From assembly GCA_902515405.1 (NCBI GenBank), contig CABXUS010000008.1, positions 1 to 54,990 on the forward strand: a stretch of 54,990 bases of DNA, written 5' to 3'. Of this stretch, positions 10,394 to 18,457 are shown one piece after another. The notes under the pieces were generated by a model. It saw nothing but the letters and a program-made list of their open reading frames with translations, made no database searches and was not told the DNA's origin. The position numbers and the translations under genes are program-made. Within the stretch, counting starts at the first letter, position 1. Every line of letters begins with the position of its first letter. Origin of the DNA: an uncultured Bacteroidota bacterium. Its GTDB lineage: Bacteria > Bacteroidota > Bacteroidia > Flavobacteriales > Flavobacteriaceae.

Positions 10394-10681
10394 TTGAAAG
10401 GAACTTTAAATAATGTTAACGATTTATATAATAAAATTGACCATTTGTTAAACAATTTTGATTTATTAAAAATTAATAATAATAAATTATCAGATGAGTT
10501 AAAATCTTTAAAAAATAACTTAGAAAAAAAAGATAATGAGCTATCTGAGCTTAAAAAAAGATATGAATCTTTAAAGCTTGCTAATTCTATAACTGATAAT
10601 AAGGAAAAGGTTTTAGCAAAGAAAAAATTAAAAAAAATGATTGAAGATATTGATGAATGTATTTTAAATTTAATGGGATAA
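10394..10681 (+). CDS. small coiled-coil protein upstream of ZapA
   Basis: The product is 95 residues, highly charged, with heptad-like leucines through most of its length (SDELKSLKNNLEKKDNEL), so a coiled coil is expected. No enzyme motif is present. It sits directly before zapA: its TAA overlaps the zapA ATG in TAATG, so the two are translationally coupled. Position and size suggest a division-associated partner of ZapA, comparable in kind to ZapB, but this is inference. No ATG is available; the frame opens at 10382 and the best start is TTG at 10394, with ATT at 10391 an alternative. Confidence 0.75.
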   Translation: MKGTLNNVNDLYNKIDHLLNNFDLLKINNNKLSDELKSLKNNLEKKDNELSELKKRYESLKLANSITDNKEKVLAKKKLKKMIEDIDECILNLMG

Positions 10682-10971
10682 TGCAAAAAATAAAATTAAA
10701 TATTGGCAATAGGATTTATCCATTAAGTGTTGATTCATCCCAAGAGGAAGTTTTAAGAAAAGCATCAAAAAAAATAAATGAAATGATTAATGATTATGAA
10801 AGCAAATATGCAGTAAAGGATAAACAAGATAGTCTTGCTATGTGTGCTTTGCAGATATTAAGTCAAAGTAATATCTTTATAAAATCTGATGAGAAAAATA
10901 CATCAGAAATTGAAGATAAAATTGAAGAAATTAAAAATTTAATTGATTCGAGGCTAAACAACGTTCATTAA
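10681..10971 (+). CDS. zapA: cell division protein ZapA
   Basis: The 96-residue product starts MQKIKLNIGNRIYPLSVD, the typical ZapA N-terminus, followed by the charged helix EEVLRKASKKINEMI and a C-terminal coiled coil. ZapA bundles FtsZ filaments at the division site. The ATG at 10681 overlaps the upstream stop; an earlier in-frame ATG at 10657 lies inside the preceding gene and adds residues unlike the family, so it was not used. A probable 6S RNA follows immediately, a gene order also seen in Enterobacteria (zapA-ssrS). Confidence 0.9.
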   Translation: MQKIKLNIGNRIYPLSVDSSQEEVLRKASKKINEMINDYESKYAVKDKQDSLAMCALQILSQSNIFIKSDEKNTSEIEDKIEEIKNLIDSRLNNVH

Positions 10972-10974
10972 AAT

Positions 10975-11111
10975 TTACCTACGACAGGTTAAAATTGGTA
11001 AACTCAACACTATTTTTTTTAAAAAAGGTGAGTCTGTATCCTAGAGCGCGCCCTAACGGGATTATCGAATATGCAGTTAGCCTTAAACTTGTATAACTGG
11101 AGTTTATACAA
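10975..11111 (+). ncRNA. ssrS: probable 6S RNA (flavobacterial 6S-Flavo type)
   Basis: This non-coding stretch between zapA and galK is richer in G+C than nearby spacers and folds as a rod on the plus strand. AGGTTAA (10986-10992) pairs with TTAGCCT (11077-11083), TGGTA (10996-11000) with TATCG (11063-11067), and inner ACTCA with TGAGT. There is also an ATCC/GGAT pairing around CCCTAACGGG. An 8-bp hairpin (TTGTATAA 11089-11096, TTATACAA 11104-11111) closes the 3' end. Position after zapA, size and long broken stem fit 6S RNA, which binds RNA polymerase holoenzyme. The identity rests on context and folding by eye; exact ends are uncertain. Confidence 0.6.
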
Positions 11112-12239
11112 TTAATCTGTTTGTAGGTTTTTTATTTTTATTCCATCACAAATATTTATTTCAATAGCTGTTAAATCAATTCCGAAATTTTTTAAGTAAA
11201 TCTTACTTGCCTTTTCAATAAACTCATTTTTAAACTTTTTATGAATTAAGTTTATTGTACATCCGCCAAATCCTCCACCCATCATTCTGGATCCTATTAT
11301 TTGATTATGGGGCTTGGTTAATTCAACTAGAAAATCAAGTTCTTTACAACTTACTTCATAAAGATTCTTTAAGCCTTTATGTGATTGATACATCAAATTC
11401 CCTAATTCAATTAATTTAAACTCATTTAATTTTTTTGAAGCAATATGTGTTCTAATATTTTCATTAACAACAAATGATGCTCTATTGAATATTTTCTTGT
11501 CTAAAATAGTTTTAAATCTTTCAACTATATTCAGCTCTACTTCGCATAAAGATGAGAATTTATTATTGTATTTTTCATTAATTAATTCTAGGGCATGATT
11601 ACATTCTTCTACTCTGTCATTATATGCAGTATTTGCTAAATTATGTTCAACATTTGTATTTAAAAGAATTAACTGATAGTCATTAAATTCTGCATTTACA
11701 TATTTAAAATTTCGTGAATGACACTCAAGATGAATTAATTTATTTTTCTTACCATTTAGAATTGTAAATTGGTCCATAATTCCACCTTTTAGTCCAATAT
11801 AATTATGCTCCACATCACTGACTATATCAACAATTTCACTTTTATCTATTTTAAGATTATTTATTTCAATTAATCCTGATGCTAGGCCAGATATTAGAGC
11901 AGATGATGAACTTATACCTGCTCCAATCGGTAAAATACTGTCAATTTTACAAGAAAAAGCAGAAATTTTTTGATTCTTTTTATTTATTAAATAATTAACT
12001 GTTCCTAAAATATAATTATGCCAATGTTCATCAGATTTTTCTAGAGATGCAAATTTAAATTCAAATTTTTTATCAATTGTTTTTGATTCAATAAAACAAT
12101 TATCTCCATCAATATTTTCAATAATAAATTCAACTTTTTTATCAATGGCTCCAGGAAGAACTGAGCCTCCATTATAATCAACATGCTCTCCAATCAAATT
12201 AATCCTACCAGGAGATTCAACTTTAATTTTTTTATTCAT
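11112..12239 (-). CDS. galK: galactokinase
   Basis: GalK phosphorylates galactose at C1, the entry step of the Leloir pathway. The protein has 375 residues with all GHMP-kinase motifs: GRINLIGEHVDYNGG (11-25), the ATP loop LPIGAGISSSSA (103-114), and C-terminal GSRMMGGGFGGCTI. The start overlaps galE by eight bases, so galE-galK are coupled, and galE in turn follows three sulfatase genes. No galT is seen in the window; galactose-1-phosphate uridylyltransferase must be encoded elsewhere or replaced. Confidence 0.96.
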   Translation of the reverse strand: MNKKIKVESPGRINLIGEHVDYNGGSVLPGAIDKKVEFIIENIDGDNCFIESKTIDKKFEFKFASLEKSDEHWHNYILGTVNYLINKKNQKISAFSCKIDSILPIGAGISSSSALISGLASGLIEINNLKIDKSEIVDIVSDVEHNYIGLKGGIMDQFTILNGKKNKLIHLECHSRNFKYVNAEFNDYQLILLNTNVEHNLANTAYNDRVEECNHALELINEKYNNKFSSLCEVELNIVERFKTILDKKIFNRASFVVNENIRTHIASKKLNEFKLIELGNLMYQSHKGLKNLYEVSCKELDFLVELTKPHNQIIGSRMMGGGFGGCTINLIHKKFKNEFIEKASKIYLKNFGIDLTAIEINICDGIKIKNLQTD

Positions 12240-13254
12240 CCTTGTTTAAATTCAATTCCCAGTTCCATGCTGATTTCAATGCATTTTCCAAACTATACTT
12301 TGTTGACCAACTTAATTCTTCTTTAATTTTTGTTGTATCTGCATAAGCACTTATCACATCTCCTTTTCGTCTGTCTCCAATTTTATAATTTAACTTTATA
12401 TCATTAACATTTTCAAAAAGATTAATTAATTCGAAAACTGAAGTACCCTTTCCCGTACCAACATTATAGATTTTAAAAAAGTTCTCATCTTCTACAGCTA
12501 TTAGTTTTTCTAAACAAGTAATGTGCAGTTCTGCTAAATCCATAATATTAATATAATCTCTTATACATGTTCCATCTTTAGTTTTATAATTATCTCCAAA
12601 TACACTCAAAAAATCTCTTTTACCAATAGCGGTTTGAGTTATATATGGAACAAGATTTTCAGGGTTACCAATAGGAAGTTCACCAATAAGGCCTGTAGGA
12701 TGAGCACCTATAGGATTAAAGTATCTTAGTGTAATATTTTTAAAGCTATGATTAGAGTTATTAAGTTTTTTTAGAATTTCTTCACACATTTTCTTTGATT
12801 CTCCATAAGGCGATTCAGCTTTTTTTAAAGGGAAACTCTCATTAATTGGCATTGAATCTGCTTGTCCATAAACAGTACAGCTAGAGCTAAAAATAAAGTT
12901 TATAGGATTCTCTAATAATTTAATTTCAGCAATAATATTTTCAAGGGAGCCAACATTATTTGAAAGATATTTTTCAGGTTTTTTTAAACTTTCATTTACA
13001 GATTTATGTGCGGCAAAATGAATAATTCCATCAAATTTATAATCCTTAAAAAGTTTAGAAACAGCTCTTATATCTTTTAAGTCAATTTTTTCAAAAGTTG
13101 GTTTTTTTCCTGTTATTTTATAAATATTATCTAAAACTTCAATATTAGAGTTTGAAAGATCATCCACAATAACTATATCATATCCTTTTTCTAATAATAA
13201 AACACTGGTATGAGAACCGATATATCCTAATCCACCTGTAACTAATATTTGCAT
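12232..13254 (-). CDS. galE: UDP-glucose 4-epimerase
   Basis: This extended short-chain dehydrogenase of 340 residues interconverts UDP-galactose and UDP-glucose. The NAD-binding TGGLGYIG is at 6-13. The catalytic Ser region is SSSCTVYG (123-130), and the Tyr/Lys pair is Y150/K154 in SPYGESKK. RYFNPIGAHPTG matches bacterial GalE. It begins 4 bases after a sulfatase stop codon and overlaps galK, which links desulfation of an external glycan to galactose use. Confidence 0.96.
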   Translation of the reverse strand: MQILVTGGLGYIGSHTSVLLLEKGYDIVIVDDLSNSNIEVLDNIYKITGKKPTFEKIDLKDIRAVSKLFKDYKFDGIIHFAAHKSVNESLKKPEKYLSNNVGSLENIIAEIKLLENPINFIFSSSCTVYGQADSMPINESFPLKKAESPYGESKKMCEEILKKLNNSNHSFKNITLRYFNPIGAHPTGLIGELPIGNPENLVPYITQTAIGKRDFLSVFGDNYKTKDGTCIRDYINIMDLAELHITCLEKLIAVEDENFFKIYNVGTGKGTSVFELINLFENVNDIKLNYKIGDRRKGDVISAYADTTKIKEELSWSTKYSLENALKSAWNWELNLNKDE

Positions 13255-13258
13255 TTAT

Positions 13259-14779
13259 TTATTTGATTTTAAGTTTTTTAGCCTTTTTCTTGTTTTTTCC
13301 CAATATTTCTTCATATCTAACAATCATTTCATTTAATTTTTTAGGATTACTTTTTGACAAATTATTTTGTTGAGATATATCATTATCTAAATTGAATAAT
13401 AAGTAATATTTTGAATTACCCAATTCTATGTTAACCCTTGGATTTATTGGTGAAAGGTCATAAGGTGGTATCATTACCCAGTTGTTTTGTCTGAAAGCAG
13501 TTCTTGAGGTTGCCTCTATAACTAATTCATCTCTTCCTTTTCCAAAATTTTCAAAAAACACACTTGACAAATCGACACCATCATTTGATTTTATTTCTGA
13601 TCCTAATAGTGATGAAAATGAATTTAAGAAATCGATTTGAGTTACTACTTCATCAGAAACTTGTGGTTTGATTTTTCCTTTCCAATATGTTATAAAGGGA
13701 ACTCTTGTGCCAGCTTCAAATAGACTGTATTTACCTCCTCTCAAATTTCCAGCTGGAGTATGGTCCCCTAATTTTTCTACAGCATCATCATAGTAACCAT
13801 CGTTTAAAACTGGGCCATTATCACTAGAAATAATTATGATTGTATTTTCTAGAATGCCATTTTTTTCTAAATAATGATATATTTCACCGATACACCAATC
13901 CGCTTCTTTTATTACATCTCCTCTTGGACCCATTCCAGATGTTCCTTCAAATCTTGGGTGAGGGGTCCTAGGAACATGTGGCTGTTGAAGAGAGTAAAAA
14001 AGAAAAAAAGGTTTGTTTTTAACAGTATCTAAATATTCTTTTGCTTTAGTTATAAATTGATCGGCCATATCAATATCACTCCATTTTGCTTTTTGACCAC
14101 CTTTCATGTATCCAATTCTTGGAATACCATTAACAATCGCCTTATTATGGCCATGATGCCATTTCATGGTTAATAATTCAGGGTTTTTAGTTCCGCTTGG
14201 TAATCCATAATCATCATTACCAAAATTAATTTCAATTGGATCATTTGGATCAAGATTAACTACATTACCATTTTCAATATAAACAGTTGGAACTCTATCT
14301 TGAGTATCAGCCATTATGTATGAGTGATCAAACCCCACTTCATTTGGACCAGGACTAATTAAGCTATTGTAATCTACAGGACCATCCTTACCCAGACCAA
14401 GGTGCCATTTTCCGACAACACCGGTCTCATAACCCATTGATTTAAACATCTTTGGTAATGTCATCTCATTCTCATCAATTATCAAATTTCCACCAGTTAT
14501 GATTTTAGCTCTTTCATTTCTCCATGGGTAGGTGCCTGTCATCAGTGCATATCTACTTGGGCTGCAAGTAGCTGAACTAGAGTATCCATTCGTAAACCTT
14601 GTACCCCCATTTGCAATTTTATCTATATTAGGTGTATCTATATTTCCTAATTTATATGAACTAACATCGCCGTAACCTAAATCATCTAAATAAATGAAAA
14701 GTATATTTGGTTGAACATTTTTTTCACTTGTACAAGAATAAAAGAATATAAAAAATAGTATTAGGAGTTTTACTTTCAC
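13259..14779 (-). CDS. sulfatase (S1 arylsulfatase type), lipoprotein
   Basis: This 506-residue type I sulfatase has a short signal and lipobox (FFYSCTS, C16). Metal-binding DDLGYGD is at 32-38. The formylglycine site is C72 in CSPSR (72-76), so FGE-dependent maturation is expected. The catalytic GKWHLGLG and SSDNGP motifs are intact. The family hydrolyses sulfate esters on glycans; lipid anchoring suggests periplasm or cell surface. It is the last of three tandem sulfatases in an operon leading into galE-galK, so sulfated galactose is a reasonable but unproven substrate. Confidence 0.94.
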   Translation of the reverse strand: MKVKLLILFFIFFYSCTSEKNVQPNILFIYLDDLGYGDVSSYKLGNIDTPNIDKIANGGTRFTNGYSSSATCSPSRYALMTGTYPWRNERAKIITGGNLIIDENEMTLPKMFKSMGYETGVVGKWHLGLGKDGPVDYNSLISPGPNEVGFDHSYIMADTQDRVPTVYIENGNVVNLDPNDPIEINFGNDDYGLPSGTKNPELLTMKWHHGHNKAIVNGIPRIGYMKGGQKAKWSDIDMADQFITKAKEYLDTVKNKPFFLFYSLQQPHVPRTPHPRFEGTSGMGPRGDVIKEADWCIGEIYHYLEKNGILENTIIIISSDNGPVLNDGYYDDAVEKLGDHTPAGNLRGGKYSLFEAGTRVPFITYWKGKIKPQVSDEVVTQIDFLNSFSSLLGSEIKSNDGVDLSSVFFENFGKGRDELVIEATSRTAFRQNNWVMIPPYDLSPINPRVNIELGNSKYYLLFNLDNDISQQNNLSKSNPKKLNEMIVRYEEILGKNKKKAKKLKIK

Positions 14780-14860
14780 ATTAATAAAATTTTGAAAATT
14801 ATAATTTCCAACTTAATGAAAAATATAATTTATATTAATTTAAAAAATAATATTTGGAAA

Positions 14861-16357
14861 TCATCTAGCCTCGTTTGCATTTACTTTTCCAGAGATTAAA
14901 TTGTTATTAATTAAAAATAATAAACTATCAACATATTTTTGATTATAAAATGGATTTAACTTGTCTGGAATTGGAGCATTTTTTTTATTTCTCCAATTAT
15001 CTAGATTGTGCAAAAGCTCTGTCTTTTTATCATCATTTATATCAGCTAAGTTGGTAGATTCAGAAATATCATCACTTAAATTATACAATTCAAACACATT
15101 ATCCTCAAAATAATGATGAAGCTTCCAATTGTTTTTAATAACAACAGAACCTGGTCGTGTCCTAAACAATGGGTCCTTACCATTATCTTTATGAACATTG
15201 TAGGGCTCTAGGTATACAGGAAAATGAAAGTAGATTTCTCTTTTGTTAAGATTTTTTCCATTAAAAACTGGATTAAGATTTTCTCCATCTAAATCTAAAT
15301 TGTCATTAAATCCAACTATTTCTTTTATAGTTGGGTAGAAGTCAATATTTGATACTCTTTCATAAGATTTTGTTCCAGCTTCAATTCTTCCTTCCCAAGA
15401 AAAAATTAGTGGGACTTTAATTCCACCCTCGTAATATGAACCTTTTCCAGCTCTCAAAGGATATTGGTTGGATATTGATCTTATTCCACCATTATCAGAT
15501 GTAAAAATTATTAATGTATTTTTTGATAAGTTAAGTGTATTAATTTTATCTAGTATTTTACCAATGTTTTCGTCAAGAGATTGAATCATCGCTGCATAGT
15601 CAGCTCGATTGTGGAATTCATTAGAGACTTTATTTGAATATTTTTTTATATAATCCTCCTTTGATTGTATTGGAGTGTGTACAGAGAAGAAGGATACAAA
15701 GGCAAAAAAATTAGAATATCTGTTATTTTCAATGAAATTAACTACTTCATCTCCTATTCTATCAGTAAGATATTCACCCTTTGGCCCATTATCTATTCCT
15801 GGGTGTATGTATGGTGAAAAATATCCACCAGGACCTCCATACTCATTACCACCAATATTTAAGTCAAACCCACTATTCTCTGGGTAAAAACCAACACTTC
15901 CTAAATGCCATTTTCCGAAATGTCCATTTTTATAACCAACTTTTTTTAACATTTCTGGAATTGTAAAAAAGTCTAAGTCAAGATTACTTTTTGTTTTGAT
16001 TGGTATTATTTTCCTAGTTTTTATATTTCCTCTTTCAGAACCATAACCTAAAATGGGATTTTTTACAGAATAAATTCCATGTTCTGTATTGTATTTTCCG
16101 GTAAACAGTGTAGCTCTACTTGGTGCGCAGTTTGATGATGATGCATAACCATTATAAAATGTCATACCTGATTTAGAAAGTTTATCAATATTTGGTGTCT
16201 CATAATATGTAGAACCCATAAATGATAAATCAGACCAACCTAAATCGTCTGCTAAAATCAAAATGATATTTGGTTTTTCCAATTTTACATTATTACACGA
16301 TACAATTGAAAATAAAAGGATTAAAAAAAATAGTTTTCTAAATATTTTATTATTCAT
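14861..16357 (-). CDS. sulfatase (S1 type), lipoprotein
   Basis: This sulfatase has 498 residues and a lipobox (FSIVSCNN, C21). ADDLGWSD lies at 36-43. The modified cysteine is C77 in CAPSR (77-81), followed by FGKWHLGS and FTSDNGGIRS. All active-site elements look complete. It overlaps the upstream sulfatase by eight bases and precedes the next sulfatase by 81 bases. Overall it resembles exo-acting glycan sulfatases of marine flavobacteria, but the sulfate position it cuts is not readable. Confidence 0.94.
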   Translation of the reverse strand: MNNKIFRKLFFLILLFSIVSCNNVKLEKPNIILILADDLGWSDLSFMGSTYYETPNIDKLSKSGMTFYNGYASSSNCAPSRATLFTGKYNTEHGIYSVKNPILGYGSERGNIKTRKIIPIKTKSNLDLDFFTIPEMLKKVGYKNGHFGKWHLGSVGFYPENSGFDLNIGGNEYGGPGGYFSPYIHPGIDNGPKGEYLTDRIGDEVVNFIENNRYSNFFAFVSFFSVHTPIQSKEDYIKKYSNKVSNEFHNRADYAAMIQSLDENIGKILDKINTLNLSKNTLIIFTSDNGGIRSISNQYPLRAGKGSYYEGGIKVPLIFSWEGRIEAGTKSYERVSNIDFYPTIKEIVGFNDNLDLDGENLNPVFNGKNLNKREIYFHFPVYLEPYNVHKDNGKDPLFRTRPGSVVIKNNWKLHHYFEDNVFELYNLSDDISESTNLADINDDKKTELLHNLDNWRNKKNAPIPDKLNPFYNQKYVDSLLFLINNNLISGKVNANEAR

Positions 16358-18206
16358 TTTCAGTTATGTAATTAATTCTCCTGTTTACAAGATCTTTTTC
16401 ATCTTTCAGCCATTCGTTAGGATATTTTGAAGTATTAAAATTCAATTTATAATTAGGATTTTTTGTTTTAATTAAAGCAATAGTGTTGAGCATTAAGCAT
16501 GCTTCAGTTTCATATTTTGGATTCTCTAATAAACTAATAATTTTTGACTCACTTATTTGTATGTCGTTTAAAAGCATATATTCTGCTGCTCTCATTTTGA
16601 CTACATTTTCTGAGTCATTTTCAAATATATAACTGATTTTTTCTTTATTTTCAAGAGCTTTATTTCCAAATATTGAGCTTACTATTAATCCCCAATACCT
16701 TATCCAGGGGTTATCATCATTTAAAGCATCCTTAATCTTTGACGATACCTTATCATAATCATACAGAGATAAGTTTGAAATATTGATGAGTTTTTTAATT
16801 AAATCTTTGTTTTTATTTGAATAACTTTCTATATCACTATTTGCATTATTTATTAAATGAAATTCTGGAAGAAAACTAAGGTCATTAATTGAAATTAGAT
16901 GATCGGTTAATTCATTTCTTAAATTAGAAAGTATATTAAAATAATTAACCTGATTAGCCAAGTTTTTAGTTTCATAAGGATCGTCTTCAATATTATATAA
17001 TGCCTCTGGTAACTTTGTTTTAAAAAATTGACTTTGTATATTATTTAATTTTCCCTCATGAAACATATTATACCACTCTTTATATGCAAGCATTTTATAT
17101 CTGTAAAAATTATATAAACCATCTACATTAAATGGTTGAAAATTTCTTATATATTTAAATTTTCCTTTCCTAATTGATCTTACCATATCATACTTTTCAT
17201 CAAATCTATCTGCGTAGCTAAAAGTTGTATTTTGATTTTCAATTTTATTTTTAGAAGTTTTTTTACCCATGAATTTAGTTCCATCAAGATTTTTAGGAAT
17301 TTCAATTCCTGCTAAAGACAAAACAGTAGGCACAAAATCTACAAAGTCAATAAATGCTGTGGTTCTTGTATTTTTTTTAAATGGAGATAATTTTTTCCAG
17401 TTTTCAGGGATTCTTATTATCAATGGAACATTAATACCAGTCTCATATAAATACCCTTTACTTCTGGGTAAAACCCCTCCATGATCACCAAAATAAAAAA
17501 TAAATGTATCTTCTAATAAACCATCTTTCTCAAGATCTTTGACTACCTCCCCAATTAGAATGTCAACTTCTAAATGCCTCAATTGTATTAAAGATTCAGT
17601 ATACCTAAAAGTTGGGGTGTCAGGGTGATATGGCAATGGAGTTATACTTTCTAGATTTCTTGATTTTAAACCCAATTCCAGATCCTTATTGTTGAAATGA
17701 AGTTGACTTTCGTGAGTGTTTCCAAAACTTACAACATGAAAAAAAGGTTCTCCCTCTTTTCTATTCTTATAAGTTGCTTTTGATGATGAATCGTCCCATA
17801 TCAAACCCTCTTTTTCAAAATTATAATCTTCTTTATCATTATTTGTTGTATAATAACCAGCATTTTTTAGATAAGTTGGTAAAGGCTTAATATTTTTTGG
17901 AAGTTTAATTTTTTTAATACTCCTTGTATGATGATATTGAGTTCCAATTCTGGGTGCATATACTCCAGTAATCAATGTAGTTCTTGCGACAGAACAAACA
18001 GGTGAATTAGAAAATGCATTATTAAAAATTACCCCATCATTTGCTAAGCTATTTAATGAGGGCATGTTAACACCTCTTTCACTATAAATATTTATATAGT
18101 GAATCGAATTATCCTCACTCATAATCCAAACAATGTTTGGTTTTAAATCATTGTCTTTACATGATAAGGCTATTAATAACAATAAGAGAAATGAAAATTT
18201 CCTCAT
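16350..18206 (-). CDS. sulfatase with atypical CSVAR site and C-terminal HEAT-like region
   Basis: This is a longer sulfatase of 618 residues with lipobox LIALSCKD (C16). The fold signatures differ from its neighbours: the metal site is SEDNSIHYI rather than DDLG, the modified cysteine C71 sits in CSVAR (71-75) with Val replacing the usual Pro, and GKWHLG is replaced by a NNDKEDYNF-type segment. FGDHGG is present. Residues about 480-600 form short helices like HEAT repeats (KDALNDDNPWIRYWGLIVS). It is the first gene of the minus-strand sulfatase-gal operon and diverges from susC. Whether CSVAR is converted to formylglycine is open. Confidence 0.85.
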   Translation of the reverse strand: MRKFSFLLLLLIALSCKDNDLKPNIVWIMSEDNSIHYINIYSERGVNMPSLNSLANDGVIFNNAFSNSPVCSVARTTLITGVYAPRIGTQYHHTRSIKKIKLPKNIKPLPTYLKNAGYYTTNNDKEDYNFEKEGLIWDDSSSKATYKNRKEGEPFFHVVSFGNTHESQLHFNNKDLELGLKSRNLESITPLPYHPDTPTFRYTESLIQLRHLEVDILIGEVVKDLEKDGLLEDTFIFYFGDHGGVLPRSKGYLYETGINVPLIIRIPENWKKLSPFKKNTRTTAFIDFVDFVPTVLSLAGIEIPKNLDGTKFMGKKTSKNKIENQNTTFSYADRFDEKYDMVRSIRKGKFKYIRNFQPFNVDGLYNFYRYKMLAYKEWYNMFHEGKLNNIQSQFFKTKLPEALYNIEDDPYETKNLANQVNYFNILSNLRNELTDHLISINDLSFLPEFHLINNANSDIESYSNKNKDLIKKLINISNLSLYDYDKVSSKIKDALNDDNPWIRYWGLIVSSIFGNKALENKEKISYIFENDSENVVKMRAAEYMLLNDIQISESKIISLLENPKYETEACLMLNTIALIKTKNPNYKLNFNTSKYPNEWLKDEKDLVNRRINYITENE

Positions 18207-18457
18207 ATTTTATTTTAAATTTAAATATAACATGAATTGCTAAATTTGGAGAATTTTTTTATTTAAAATTATTGAAATTATGATAAACCCAATATTTAAT
18301 ATTTTATTAAATTCATAGAATTCATATAAAATTTTTATTTTTTTCATAATGTAGACTATATTTTATTGAGGAATTCTTGATAGAAGTATTTTTTTTATTA
18401 TATTCACTTTCCAAATAAACAACAATTAAAATTTAAACAACTATCAAATTAAGTTAT
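18207..18457. promoter_or_regulatory. divergent control region between sulfatase operon and susCD
   Basis: These 251 bases separate the starts of the two PUL arms and must hold promoters for both directions. They are very A+T-rich with long T-runs. A TAAATTTG octamer at 18241-18248 fits TAnnTTTG on the plus strand but lies over 200 bases from susC. No convincing promoter next to either start and no clear regulator palindrome were found by eye. No HTCS, SusR-like or sigma/anti-sigma gene adjoins the locus. Confidence 0.4.

Noticed and set aside
10657-10680. Earlier ATG as the start of zapA
   Set aside because: It lies inside the upstream gene and adds residues not found in ZapA; the ATG at 10681 gives the typical N-terminus.
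10384-10686. Minus-strand open frame opposite the coiled-coil gene
   Set aside because: Ser/Phe/Leu-rich shadow of a Lys/Glu/Asn-rich coiled-coil gene; the plus-strand gene is coupled to zapA.
10975-11111. tRNA or tmRNA in the zapA-galK gap
   Set aside because: No acceptor stem with CCA, no T-arm GTTCRA motif and no tag-peptide frame; the rod-like pairing fits 6S RNA better.
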